Numbered from the stretch's first letter, positions 52,556-61,691 are shown. The stretch is 64,000 nt of DNA from CBDCFV01 sp965203835 (GCA_965203835.1 OZ241919.1:4278001-4342000), one strand, 5' to 3'. Numbers and translations are program-made. The notes: a model not told the origin generated them from the letters alone.

Positions 52556-53068
52556 ATGCCAAGAGTATCGCTTGATTTGGAAGACCCGGAACATCTGGCA
52601 GCTTTGAGTTCTCCGGGCTGGCGGATAGCGCCAGGCTTGGTGCCGGGGGAACCCAATCAGGGACTGGTTGCGGAGATACTGGGCAGCCCGGCCCGGCTGC
52701 CGGACTATGACGATTCCGCGTGGGAGGACGACTCAGACATCCAGAAACGGCGGTCGGTCGGGTTCACCTTCGGTTGGTACCGGCTACGCTTTACCATACC
52801 GGAACAGGTGAAAGGCCAGGACGTGGCCGGGTCAAGGGTGTGGTTCGAGACCAACGTCGACAACTACGGCGAGATATACGTTGATGGGCAAATCGACCGG
52901 GTGAGCGGGGTTATCACCGGCAACAACACCGGGAAGCGGGCATTGGTGGCCGACCCGGCGGAGCCCGGAACAAGTCATGTCGTCGCCGTGCTGGTGGCCA
53001 ACGCCCCCTTGGGAGAGCCGGTGGGAACGATATTCATGCGTTATGCGACGCTGGCTTTCGAGGCTTAG
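52556..53068 (+). CDS. Beta-sandwich protein resembling glycosidase accessory domains
   Basis: A 170-residue protein. SVGFTFGWYRLRFTIPE, SRVWFETNVDNYGEIYVDG and HVVAVLVANAPLGEP are like the sugar-binding jelly rolls that flank beta-galactosidases. There is no catalytic domain and no signal peptide. It follows the dienelactone hydrolase gene by 51 bases on the same strand. Function unknown. Confidence 0.6.
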   Translation: MPRVSLDLEDPEHLAALSSPGWRIAPGLVPGEPNQGLVAEILGSPARLPDYDDSAWEDDSDIQKRRSVGFTFGWYRLRFTIPEQVKGQDVAGSRVWFETNVDNYGEIYVDGQIDRVSGVITGNNTGKRALVADPAEPGTSHVVAVLVANAPLGEPVGTIFMRYATLAFEA

Positions 53069-53097
53069 AGGGTACGTGAAAGTCAGGTCGGACCTCC

Positions 53098-53126
53098 CCC
53101 GTCATTCCCGCGAAGGCGGGAATCCA
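53098..53126 (+). repeat. dRS3-like dispersed palindromic repeat, copy 3
   Basis: The core is ATTCCCGC, GAAG, GCGGGAAT (53104-53123), the same orientation as the copy at 15883. It lies 26 bases before the start codon of the next gene, inside its probable leader. Confidence 0.75.
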
Positions 53127-53151
53127 CTACACCGAAAGCGAGGTAACCATA

Positions 53152-54633
53152 GTGAGTTCCTCATTCGCCGGTAAAGTCAATGCGCCGGAGTTTCCAACGG
53201 ACTTGGAATGGGTCAACACCGACCGACCGCTGACGATGCAGGAGTTGGCGGGCAAGATTGTGGTGCTGGACTTCTGGACCTACTGTTGAATCAACTGCGC
53301 CCACATTTTTCCGCAGTTGCGGAAACTGGAACAGAAGTATGCCCAGGAACTCATGGTGGTTGGCGTCCACTCGGCCAAGTTCCCCAACGAAAAGGCCCGT
53401 GAGAACCTGTACAAGGCGGTGCAGCGTTACGAACTGGGACACCCGGTGGTGAACGATGTCAACTTCGAGGTGTGGCAGCAGTACGCCTGCCGGGCTTGGC
53501 CGACGCTGATGTTCATCGACCCGGAGGGCAAGGTCATAGGGAAACACGAGGGCGAGTTGCCCTACGAGTCTTTCGATAACCTGCTCAGCCAGATGGTTGC
53601 CGAGTTCGACGACCGCGGTCTGCTGGACCGGGTCCCGGTGCAGTTCGTGAGGGACGAGCTACCCGACACTACACTCTCTTTCCCAGGCAAGGTCGTGGCC
53701 GACAGCCCATCCGACAGACTGTTCATCGCCGATACCAACCACAACAGGATCATAGTCGCTTCACTGGATGGGGAGGTCAAGCAGGTTGTTGGGGCAGGAG
53801 AAGCCGGGTTCGACGATGGAAGCCTGGCGACGGCTAACTTCGACCATCCGCAGGGAATGGCGCTGGTGGGAGATATCCTGTACGTTGCCGATTCCGAAAA
53901 CCACGCGTTAAGAAAAGTGGACCTGGTTGCCGGGACCGTGGAAACCATAGCGGGCACCGGAGACCAAGGCTACATGCGTCAAGGCCGCGGGTCGGGCCGG
54001 AACACCGAGCTGAACTCACCGTGGGACCTGGCGCACCACGACGGCAAGCTGTACATAGCGATGGCCGGGATGCACCAACTGTGGTCGATGGACCTGGCAG
54101 ACGGAATGGTAGGGCCATACGCGGGCACCGGCCGGGAGTCCATTACCGACGGGCCCTTGAGCACGGCGATGTTGGCCCAACCGAGCGGCATAACCACCGA
54201 CGGGGAGAGGCTGTTTTTCGCCGACAGCGAGACCAGCTCGATACGCTCCGCCGCGCTGGACCCTGCCGGGAGAGTCCAGACCATCGTGGGAATGGACCTG
54301 TTCGTGTTTGGAGACGCGGACGGCGCGGACCACCGCGTCCGGTTGCAGCACCCGATAGGCATCGCCAATTACGACGGCACCGTATACATCGCCGACACCT
54401 ACAACCATAAAATCAAGCGGATTCTGCCGGCTACCCGCAGCTCGTTTACATTGGTGGGTACGGGAGAAGCGGGACACCGGGACGGTCCAGGCAATCAGGC
54501 GCTTTTCTCGGAACCGTCAGGGTTGAGCATTGCCGACGGGAAGATTTACGTCGCCGACACGAACAATCACGCTATCAGGGTTGCCGACTTGGACGGCGGC
54601 GAGGTTAATACCCTGGAGTTGAAGGGTATGTAG
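53152..54633 (+). CDS. Selenoprotein: thioredoxin-like domain with NHL repeats (Sec46)
   Basis: A 493-residue protein if the in-frame TGA at 53287-53289 is read as selenocysteine. A GTG start (53152) with GAGGT seven bases upstream gives 45 residues up to DFWTYC. Then comes the TGA, INCAHIFPQLRKLEQKY, and the same frame runs to 54633. Homologues of the NHLRC2-like family read WTYCCINC here, so the TGA sits exactly at the first Cys of CxxC, giving U46-I-N-C49. Residues about 1-140 are the thioredoxin fold; about 170-490 are NHL repeats forming a propeller (VADSPSDRLFIADTNHNRI and similar). A SECIS-like hairpin follows the TGA. Ordinary calling would start at 53317 and lose the active site. A sequencing error or Cys-to-stop mutation is the alternative. 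selA/B/C/D are not in the window. Confidence 0.8.
53287..53325 (+). promoter_or_regulatory. Candidate bacterial SECIS element
   Basis: TTTCCGC (53308-53314) and GCGGAAA (53319-53325) form a perfect seven-pair stem with the four-base loop AGTT. The loop starts 25 bases after the TGA and has G at its second position, which fits the known rules for bacterial SECIS elements (loop 16-37 bases from UGA, a G among the first two loop bases). A competing eight-pair stem, CAACTGCG (53292-53299) with CGCAGTTG (53312-53319), overlaps it. Confidence 0.7.
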
Positions 54634-54638
54634 GACGG

Positions 54639-55511
54639 CTAGCCGTCGTAGTCTTCCAACCCTCTTGTGATCACGAATATCCGGTCCTGGCGGGCCAGGT
54701 CCTGCTCCACGCTGGTGGTTGCGCCGGGCAGGTACTCTTGTACAAACGTTTCAACCGGGGCTACTTGTTCCGGGTCCAGTTCGAGCAGCATGACGGCTTG
54801 TTGCTTCAGCTTGCCGTCCGCCTGTGAGACCAGTCGCCGGAGCAGGTCGAGGCCTTCGTCTCCGCCGTCCAACGCTCCTGCCGGTTCCCACTGGATTTCC
54901 GGTTGCAACGTTGGAATCCGGCTCGTGGGTATGTAGGGCAGGTTGGCGACGACAAGGTCTACAGGCTCCGGCAAGGGTTCCAGAAGGTCTCCCTTGGCCA
55001 GCGTGATGCGGTCCGCCACGTTGTGGGCGCGGATGTTGTAGCTGGCCACGTCCAGTACGGCGTCCTCGACGTCCAGGGCGTAGATGCGCGCCGCCGGCAG
55101 ATGAATGGCAAGGTTGATGGCGATGTTCCCTGTGCCGGTTCCCACGTCCGCAACCACCAGTTCCCTCGACTCCATTCCCATCAAGGCCATGAACAGGGCG
55201 TGTTCCACCATTGTCTCGGTCTCGGGGCGGGGAATAAGCACGTTGGGATTGACCAGCAGGTTGATGCCGTAGAATTCCCTGTAGCCCAGGATGTAGGCCA
55301 AGGGTTCCCGGGTCAGGCGGCGCCGGACCATCTCGGCCAGGTCCTGCTCCTGTTGGCCGCTTACCTCGTCTTCCTGGTGCGCGAATATATCCTGGCGAGG
55401 CAACCGCATGACGTTCATCACCATGACCTCCGCTTCCAAGCGGGCGTCAGGAATGCCTGCGGCCTCTAACTGGCGGTTGGTCTCTTGGAGCGTCTGGCGA
55501 ATCGTTGCCAT
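54639..55511 (-). CDS. prmC: Release factor glutamine methyltransferase
   Basis: A 290-residue SAM-dependent methyltransferase that methylates the GGQ glutamine of release factors. The N-terminal helical domain covers about 1-80, the SAM loop is ADVGTGTGNIAINLA, and the catalytic motif reads NLPY where PrmC usually has NPPY. It follows prfA, its substrate's gene, by 79 bases on the same strand, a common pairing. Confidence 0.92.
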   Translation of the reverse strand: MATIRQTLQETNRQLEAAGIPDARLEAEVMVMNVMRLPRQDIFAHQEDEVSGQQEQDLAEMVRRRLTREPLAYILGYREFYGINLLVNPNVLIPRPETETMVEHALFMALMGMESRELVVADVGTGTGNIAINLAIHLPAARIYALDVEDAVLDVASYNIRAHNVADRITLAKGDLLEPLPEPVDLVVANLPYIPTSRIPTLQPEIQWEPAGALDGGDEGLDLLRRLVSQADGKLKQQAVMLLELDPEQVAPVETFVQEYLPGATTSVEQDLARQDRIFVITRGLEDYDG

Positions 55512-55590
55512 TACGGGAATCCTGCGGGAGTTGCTATTGGACGAAGCCCAGCGGCAGCGTCATCGATGAGAGGTTGAGGTACAACGAGGA

Positions 55591-56664
55591 CTATTCGCTG
55601 GACAGCCGTTGTTCCTCTTCCCACGTGACCAACGAATTGACGATGTCATCGAGACCGCCGTCCATGATCCGGGGCACACCGTGGAAGCTGGAACCGATCC
55701 TGTGGTCGGTCACCCTGTCTTGAGGGTAGTTGTAGGTCCGTATCTTCTCTGACCGGTCGGCGTGACCCACTTGAGAGCGACGGACTTCGGTCCTCTCCGC
55801 ATCCAGCCGTTCCTGCTCGGCTTCGTAAAGCTTTGCCCGCAGCATGGCCATTGCTTTCTGCTTGTTCTTGTGCTGGGACCGCTCGTCCTGGCAGACCACG
55901 GTCAGGCCGGTTGGCTCGTAAACAATCCGGACGGCGGTAGCCACCTTGTTGACGTTCTGTCCGCCGTGGCCGCCGGCATGGAAAATGTCGATGCGGAGTT
56001 GGTCAGGGTTTATTTTCACGTCCAGTTCGTCGGGTTCCGGCAGCACCGCCACCGTTGCCGTTGAAGTGTGGATGCGGCCCTGGGCTTCGGTCTCGGGTAT
56101 GCGCTGCACCCGGTGAACGCCCCGTTCGTACTTGAGGCGGCTGAAAGCCCCTCTCCCCTGGACTTCGAACACGATTTTGTTGAACCCGCCCAAGTCCGAC
56201 GGGTTGGAGTCCATCACGTCGACCTGCCAGTTCTGGGTCTGGGCGTAACGCACATAGGCCCGGTACAGGTCGCTGGCGAAAAGGCTGGCTTCCTTGCCTC
56301 CGGTACCTGAGCGGATCTCGACTATCACATCCCTCTCGTCGTTTGGGTCTTTCGGCAGGAGGGCTACTTTTAACTCTTCGGCCAAGTCATCGAGTTGCTG
56401 CTCCGCAAGGCGAAGGTCCTCTCTGGCCATTCGGGTCAACTCGGGGTCCGAGTTTTCGTCGATGATGTCATTGAGGTCCTGCTGCTCGTCCACGAGTTTT
56501 TGCCACTTGTGACCTATCTCAACCAGCGTCTCAAGGGAAGCTCTCTCCTTGGCCAATACCTGTATCTTCTCGAAGTCGGTAGCCACCTCGGGAGATCCCA
56601 TGGCCTCTTCGATTTCCTGGCTGCGGAGTAGAACAGGCTCTAATTTGTCGAATATTGAAGTCAT
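55591..56664 (-). CDS. prfA: Peptide chain release factor 1
   Basis: A 357-residue release factor that recognises UAA and UAG. The stop-recognition tripeptide is PET in RIPETEAQGRIHTS, the RF1-type P-x-T, and the catalytic GGQ lies in HAGGHGGQNVNKVAT. A C-terminal ERSQHKNKQKAM is typical. Being RF1, it would not read the TGA in the selenoprotein gene; RF2 would compete there. Confidence 0.95.
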   Translation of the reverse strand: MTSIFDKLEPVLLRSQEIEEAMGSPEVATDFEKIQVLAKERASLETLVEIGHKWQKLVDEQQDLNDIIDENSDPELTRMAREDLRLAEQQLDDLAEELKVALLPKDPNDERDVIVEIRSGTGGKEASLFASDLYRAYVRYAQTQNWQVDVMDSNPSDLGGFNKIVFEVQGRGAFSRLKYERGVHRVQRIPETEAQGRIHTSTATVAVLPEPDELDVKINPDQLRIDIFHAGGHGGQNVNKVATAVRIVYEPTGLTVVCQDERSQHKNKQKAMAMLRAKLYEAEQERLDAERTEVRRSQVGHADRSEKIRTYNYPQDRVTDHRIGSSFHGVPRIMDGGLDDIVNSLVTWEEEQRLSSE

Positions 56665-56682
56665 GGAGTGTCCTGAAAGGTG

Positions 56683-56732
56683 ATTATAGACTTTCAGCGG
56701 ACCAAGAGACGTGCGAACTATGGCGAATTATA
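56683..56732 (-). promoter_or_regulatory. Two candidate -10 boxes upstream of prfA
   Basis: On the minus strand TATAAT occurs at 56688-56683 and at 56732-56727. Neither has a convincing -35 element at 16-18 bases. They lie 20-70 bases before the ATG at 56664, in an A+T-rich gap. Confidence 0.35.
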
Positions 56733-56844
56733 AACATAACGTGTCCAGTTTATCCCAATTCGATAGGTCAAACAAGGGTGATTGCGTAGGGACTGGAAGG
56801 TATTCATCGCCTCAGGCAGCGCCCTGGTCTCCGTGTGGACAGGA

Positions 56845-57561
56845 TCAGAGCTTAGTCCCCCGGTGAAGGGTCACCGCACCGAAACCCATGCGGGTGTACG
56901 CAACATCGCCCAGTCCTATATCCCGGAAAAGCGCCGACAGTTGGTCTGCTTCAAGGAAGCGGTCCACGGACTGAGGCAGGTAGGTGTATGCGGCCCGGTC
57001 GCGGCCTATGACCTGGCCTAACATGGGGACGAGGGCTTGCGAGTGCCAGCGCAGCATTAGAGAGGCGCCGCGCGGCTTTATCGGGGTTAGCTCCAAGGTG
57101 GTGACCGTGCCGCCGCGCCTCACCACCCGCACCATTTCCTTTAAGGCTCCCTTCAGGTCAGACATGTTGCGAAGGCTGAACCCGGCGGTGGCGCAGGCAA
57201 AACTGTCATCGGCGAACGGCAGGGCGTGGGCGTCGCCGACCATGAAATCCGTCTTGGCGGCCACACCCCACGCAACGGCCTTGGCTTTGGCGCGGGTTAT
57301 CATACCCGGCAGAAAGTCCACGCCGATCACCCGCTCCATGCCGGGCCGCTTGGCAAGGTAAAGGGCCAGGTCGCCGGTCCCCGTGGCTATGTCAAGGGCA
57401 AGGCCGGTCAGCCCATCCGACGTCATGCGAGCGGTCTTCTGCTTCCATCCCAAGTGCATCCGGCCGGTCATCAAGGTGTTCATCAGGTCGTAGCGGCCGG
57501 TGATGCGGTCGAACATCTCCGCAACGTAGCGCTGCTTGTCCTGGCCCTTCAGTTCCGCCAT
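56845..57561 (-). CDS. ubiE: UbiE/MenG-family quinone C-methyltransferase
   Basis: A 238-residue SAM-dependent methyltransferase that methylates the ring of demethylmenaquinone (or a ubiquinone precursor). MFDRITGRYDLMNTLMTGRMH is the UbiE N-terminus (split around residue 15), with ALDIATGTGDLAL as the SAM loop and GFSLRNMSDLKGALKEMVRV as the second signature. ATG 57561 was chosen because upstream codons have no similarity. It closes the ubiD-ubiA-ubiX operon. Confidence 0.9.
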   Translation of the reverse strand: MAELKGQDKQRYVAEMFDRITGRYDLMNTLMTGRMHLGWKQKTARMTSDGLTGLALDIATGTGDLALYLAKRPGMERVIGVDFLPGMITRAKAKAVAWGVAAKTDFMVGDAHALPFADDSFACATAGFSLRNMSDLKGALKEMVRVVRRGGTVTTLELTPIKPRGASLMLRWHSQALVPMLGQVIGRDRAAYTYLPQSVDRFLEADQLSALFRDIGLGDVAYTRMGFGAVTLHRGTKL

Positions 57562-57565
57562 GAGG

Positions 57566-57919
57566 TCAAGCCAGCATCGCGCTGATTGGGTGGAGTGTGC
57601 GGCTGAATGGATTGAACACCAATCCAAGCTCTTCCAGAGTGACTACACCAAGTAGAGCTGCGTCCCCCAGTTCGCCCAAAACCGCCGGCGTGTGAGTCTC
57701 CCCTTGGGGAAGAATAAGGTAACATTCGGAAATCCCGCGCTGGACGACGGTGCCGTCGGCCAGCCTGAAGCTCTGTTCCCGTGTCACCTCCAACCCGATT
57801 TCTTGCCAAACGTCCGTGGGCAACAGCGAGTACATAGCCCCGCTGTCCACCAGCATTCTAACCGGGGCCTCCTGTCCTGTTGGGCCGCGGACGGTCCCGT
57901 CAATGTAGGTAATACCCAC
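57566..57919 (-). CDS. Retropepsin-like aspartic protease family protein
   Basis: A 117-residue protein with VRMLVDSGAMYSLLP at about residues 20-34, the active-site loop D-S-G of single-domain aspartic proteases that work as dimers, and a beta-rich body ending in LLGVVTLEELGLVFNP. A start at GTG 57919 overlaps the ubiX stop by one base, and ubiE begins four bases after its end. Such a tight place inside a quinone operon suggests a joint function, but none is known to me. Confidence 0.75.
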   Translation of the reverse strand: MGITYIDGTVRGPTGQEAPVRMLVDSGAMYSLLPTDVWQEIGLEVTREQSFRLADGTVVQRGISECYLILPQGETHTPAVLGELGDAALLGVVTLEELGLVFNPFSRTLHPISAMLA

Positions 57920-58539
57920 TAGCGATTCTCCTCCTGGTACCTCAAATCCCCCGGCAATGCGTCGTCCAGGTTCAGGGCCACCATTATACGCCCCACTACG
58001 AACCGCACCACATCGTCGATGCTTTGAGGCTTCAGGTAGAAGGCCGGCTCAGGAGGCAGAATTACCGCGCCCATCTGGGACAATTTCAGCATGTTCTCCA
58101 AGTGGATTCGGTGTACCGGAGATTCCCGCGGCACTATGACCAACCGTCGCTGCTCTTTCAAACAAACGTCGGCGGCCCGCAGCAGCAGGTTGTTCGACAG
58201 CCCGTTGGCGACGGAAGCGATGCTGTTCATGCTGGCCGGGACCAGCGCCATCCCGCGAGTCGGGAAGGTGCCGCTGGCGATGGAAGATGCCAAGGCGTTT
58301 ATGGGGTAGTAGGTGAATAGGGGATGCTCTTGCCAATCGGACAACGTCTCGTTGAAGGAGATTTCCAACTCTTCCTGCCAGACCAGCCGCGCCGCGTTGG
58401 TGCAGACGACGGCGGTTGGCACGTCCCGGCGCAGCAGTTCATCCACGGTGTCTCGCGCCAGCACCGCTCCGCTTGCGCCGGTGATGCCGATGACCACCGG
58501 GTTGACCACGCCGGACTGATTGGGAGCGGGCCTGACCAT
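57919..58539 (-). CDS. ubiX: UbiX-family flavin prenyltransferase
   Basis: A 206-residue protein that attaches a prenyl group to FMN, making the cofactor of UbiD. VIGITGASGAVLARDTVDEL is the FMN-binding N-terminus (residues about 16-35), and the dimethylallyl-phosphate contacts lie in VPASMNSIASVANGLSNNLL and IVPRESPVHRIHLENM. It lies between ubiA and the retropepsin-like gene. Confidence 0.93.
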   Translation of the reverse strand: MVRPAPNQSGVVNPVVIGITGASGAVLARDTVDELLRRDVPTAVVCTNAARLVWQEELEISFNETLSDWQEHPLFTYYPINALASSIASGTFPTRGMALVPASMNSIASVANGLSNNLLLRAADVCLKEQRRLVIVPRESPVHRIHLENMLKLSQMGAVILPPEPAFYLKPQSIDDVVRFVVGRIMVALNLDDALPGDLRYQEENR

Positions 58540-58548
58540 AACTCCTTG

Positions 58549-59427
58549 CTAGACCACCAATGCGACGACGGTAAAGATAAGGTGCATCATCGAGACACCG
58601 CTGTTGTATTTGAACAGGGGTGAATTCAGCCGCGAAAGTTCATCGGGTTTCAGCAGCGTATTTTCGAACACCAGCAGGCTGGCCGACAATGCCCAACCGA
58701 TGAAGTAGTAGAAGTTGAGTTCCAGCCAGAAGCCCAATGCGAGCAGCGCGGCCGCCGACAGGAAGTGCAGCAGCCTGGTGATGTTGAAGGCAGCGGGTAT
58801 ACCGAAGCGGCGGGGAATGGAATGTATGCCGTACCTGCCATCGAACTCGTAGTCGCTGCAGGTATAGACGACGTCGAACCCCCCGGCCCAAGTAGCGACG
58901 GCGAAGGCCAACAACACTGCCGGCCACTCGAAGGTCCCCGTCACGCCTATCCAAGCTCCAATAGGAGCGATGGCAAGGGCCCATCCGAGGAACAGGTTGC
59001 AGGCCCAAGTGTAGTACTTGGCGAAGGAGTAAGCCACCACGTACAGGGCCGCGACGGGCGCCAGCGCGAAGGCCAAGGGGTTCAACTGGGAAGCGGCAAA
59101 CAGGAACACTCCCAGCGAGACCGCCGCCATCAACACCACTTCCCACGGTTTCAATAGTCCTTTGGGCAGGTGACGGTTGGCGGTGCGGGGGTTCTGCGCG
59201 TCCTCCCGGCGATGGATGAACCTGTTGGCGGACATGGCAAGGGTCCGCGCTCCCGCCATCGCCACCGTGATCCAGATGAAGTCGCTTAACTCGGGCCATC
59301 CGTCGGCGGCAAGGAACATGCCCATGTAGGCGAAGGGCAGGGCGAACAGGGATTCCCAGACGCGTATCGCGCCCAAGTACAAGGGCACCTTCACGATTAC
59401 TGTTCGCGGGAACGTGACAACAATCAT
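58549..59427 (-). CDS. ubiA: UbiA-family prenyltransferase
   Basis: A 292-residue integral membrane prenyltransferase with eight or nine helices. The first aspartate-rich motif is NRFIHRREDAQNPRT and the second DYEFDGRYGIHSIPRRFG. In a futalosine context it would be MqnP, which prenylates the naphthoate ring; UbiA or a tocopherol-like enzyme is also conceivable. It lies 60 bases behind ubiD and nine bases before ubiX. Confidence 0.9.
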   Translation of the reverse strand: MIVVTFPRTVIVKVPLYLGAIRVWESLFALPFAYMGMFLAADGWPELSDFIWITVAMAGARTLAMSANRFIHRREDAQNPRTANRHLPKGLLKPWEVVLMAAVSLGVFLFAASQLNPLAFALAPVAALYVVAYSFAKYYTWACNLFLGWALAIAPIGAWIGVTGTFEWPAVLLAFAVATWAGGFDVVYTCSDYEFDGRYGIHSIPRRFGIPAAFNITRLLHFLSAAALLALGFWLELNFYYFIGWALSASLLVFENTLLKPDELSRLNSPLFKYNSGVSMMHLIFTVVALVV

Positions 59428-59487
59428 GGATGGCTTAACGGTCTCCGGTGTTGGTGTACGGTTATGCCGAAGGACGTTTGCCCAGAA

Positions 59488-60954
59488 TCACAGGGCTTGG
59501 TCCAAGCCGTATTCAGCCCACTTGCGGTCCACCAAGTCTTTGATGTCGGCGGACATTTCGATATCCGGAGGCCACTCCCTTTGACCGCCTTCAGCGACGT
59601 CCTTCTTGGTAGCGTCGATGCCAAGCTTGCCCCCGAATCTGGGCGTGGCGGAGGCGTGGTCCAAGTCGTCCAAGGGGCCGGTGGTGATGACTATGTCCCG
59701 GTTAGGGTCGATGTTATTGGCTACCCGCCAAGCGACTTCGGAAGGGTCCTGCACGTTTACGAAATGGTCCACGACAACGATGGTCTTGGCGAGGCTCATC
59801 AGGCCCAAGCCCCATAGCCCGTGCATCACCTTTCGCGCTTGTCCCGGATATTCCTTCTTGATTGAGACGATGACAAGATTGTGGAAAATCCCCTCGGCCG
59901 GCATGTTGACGTCCACAACCTCCGGCAGCACCATCCGAATGGCTGGCAGGAACAACCGCTCGGTCACCTTTCCCATCCAATAGTCTTCCATGGGTGGACG
60001 CCCCACGATGATCGTAGGGTATATGGGCGAGCGGCGCCGCGTAATACATTCAACGTGGAACACCGGGTAAGGGTCCGTCAAGGAGTAGTATCCGGTATGG
60101 TCGCCGAAGGGGCCCTCCAGCCGCTCTTCACCCGGTGTAACGTACCCTTCCAGCACTATCTCGGAGTGGGCAGGCACCATCAGGTCGGAGTTGCGAGCCT
60201 TCACCATCTCCACACCTTCCTCGCGCAGAAAACCGGCAACCACCATCTCGTCCATGTCCGGCGGCAGAGGCGCCGACCCGGTCCAGATCGTCGCCGGGTC
60301 CGCTCCCAGCGCGACCGCCACGTCCAACCTTGGCATCCCTTGGTCGCGGCCCACCCGGTAGTGGTGAGCGCCAACCTTGTGGGTCTGCCAGTGCATTCCG
60401 GTTGTCTTTTTGTCGTACACCTGCATCCGGTACGTGCCGTAGTTCTGTACTCCGGTTTCCGGGTCCCGTGTTATCACCAAGGGCAGCGTTATGTACCGGC
60501 CGCCGTCCAAGGGCCAGCATTTGATGATGGGGAACTGGAACAGGTCGACATCATCCCCCTCGATCACGACCTCCTGGCAAGGCGCTCGCCGGACCGTCTT
60601 CGGTTGGAATGACCCCACGTGCACCAACTGGCCCAGTGTTCGAAGCTTGTTGAGCAGTCCCTCCGGCGGGCCGTGCATCAACCCCAGCAGTCCCTGGAAC
60701 CTCTCCACCAAGTCTTCCAAGCGCTCCACGCCAAGGGCCCAGGCCATGCGGCGTTCGGAAGCGAATATATTTATCAGCACCGGCATATCGTAGCCGGCGA
60801 CGTTCTCGAAAAGCAGCGCGGGGCCGCCGCGTTTGATCATCCGGTCGGCGATCTCGGATATCTCCAGGTCCCAACTGACCGGCGACGAAACACGGCGCAA
60901 TTCTCCCCTCTGTTCGAGGAAGGCAATGAACTCGCGGAGGTCCTGGAATTTCAT
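59488..60954 (-). CDS. ubiD: UbiD-family decarboxylase
   Basis: A 488-residue prenylated-FMN-dependent decarboxylase that removes the ring carboxylate after prenylation. FQDLREFIAFLEQRGELRRV opens the protein, and GPFGDHTGYYSLTDPYPVFH, with the substrate-facing glutamates nearby, is the diagnostic stretch. It heads the operon ubiD-ubiA-ubiX-retropepsin-ubiE. It would be the MqnL-type enzyme if the MqnA-like protein belongs to the same pathway. Confidence 0.93.
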   Translation of the reverse strand: MKFQDLREFIAFLEQRGELRRVSSPVSWDLEISEIADRMIKRGGPALLFENVAGYDMPVLINIFASERRMAWALGVERLEDLVERFQGLLGLMHGPPEGLLNKLRTLGQLVHVGSFQPKTVRRAPCQEVVIEGDDVDLFQFPIIKCWPLDGGRYITLPLVITRDPETGVQNYGTYRMQVYDKKTTGMHWQTHKVGAHHYRVGRDQGMPRLDVAVALGADPATIWTGSAPLPPDMDEMVVAGFLREEGVEMVKARNSDLMVPAHSEIVLEGYVTPGEERLEGPFGDHTGYYSLTDPYPVFHVECITRRRSPIYPTIIVGRPPMEDYWMGKVTERLFLPAIRMVLPEVVDVNMPAEGIFHNLVIVSIKKEYPGQARKVMHGLWGLGLMSLAKTIVVVDHFVNVQDPSEVAWRVANNIDPNRDIVITTGPLDDLDHASATPRFGGKLGIDATKKDVAEGGQREWPPDIEMSADIKDLVDRKWAEYGLDQAL

Positions 60955-61192
60955 GCTGTTGCCAAGGTGTACGGTCTCGTTATCCGCACGCGTTCAGTCT
61001 GAAACACAAAGGTAGACACGATAACGACGCTCACAGGACTGGACCGGTTGGAAGAACGGGGTTCAATGGCGACGACTCGGCATAGCGGGTCAAAAGGAGA
61101 AGAGGGCTCCCGATTTTCAGGGAGGAACAATGGACCCATGCAATAGCGACGGCCAAGGATTAGACCGTTGGGACCGGGTCACAGTTTACAAA

Positions 61193-61223
61193 GCGAGGGG
61201 TTTAGCCGTAACCAACCCCTCGC
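61193..61223 (-). terminator. Terminator of the zinc-ribbon gene
   Basis: A perfect ten-pair stem, GCGAGGGGTT with AACCCCTCGC, around an 11-base loop, followed on the minus strand by TTTGT. It lies 23 bases after the stop at 61246. Confidence 0.65.
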
Positions 61224-61245
61224 GCTTGGTCGAATATATTCCCGG

Positions 61246-61566
61246 CTAATAGTTGGAAGACTCGTTCCGCATCTTGCTGAAGCAATCGGAGCAGTAGACC
61301 GGGCGGTCGCCGCGCGGCCGGAATGGCACCATGGCGTCCGACCCACATTCGGCGCACACAATGGGGTACATTTCACGGGGAGCGTCCTGGTACATGCCGC
61401 CGCCGCCCCCTCCGCGTTGCTCGGACCGTCGGACGGCTCGGCAACTGCGGCATCGCTTGGGCTCGTTGGAAAAGCCTCTGGAGTTGAAGAATTCCTGTTC
61501 GCCAACAGTAAAAATAAACTCCCCGCCGCACTCCACACATATCAAGGTCCTGTCCGACAGTGCCAC
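61246..61566 (-). CDS. Double zinc-ribbon protein
   Basis: A 106-residue protein with two zinc ribbons: CVECGGEFIFTVGEQEFF then CRSC in the first half, and CAECGSDAMVPFRPRGDRPVYC in the second (quoted from separate stretches). A Gly-rich linker (RGGGGGGMYQ) joins them. The family is common in Chloroflexota and relatives and is annotated only as zinc-binding. GTG 61566 was chosen because GGAGGG lies six bases upstream; the longer frame has no support. Confidence 0.82.
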   Translation of the reverse strand: MALSDRTLICVECGGEFIFTVGEQEFFNSRGFSNEPKRCRSCRAVRRSEQRGGGGGGMYQDAPREMYPIVCAECGSDAMVPFRPRGDRPVYCSDCFSKMRNESSNY

Positions 61567-61691
61567 TGGGTCCCTCCTTGATGACTCTACGTCGCTATTA
61601 GCTGGGCCAAATAGGTCAACCAGTACCGGGCAGAACCCCATGGACTACGGAGACAACCGCCTTGGATAACCTACCTTGCGCCTTGCGTGAC

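Noticed and set aside
53317..54633. A 438-residue NHL protein starting after the TGA
   Set aside because: The start would be a TTG inside the thioredoxin fold, without a ribosome binding site. The coding frame clearly continues upstream through the TGA.
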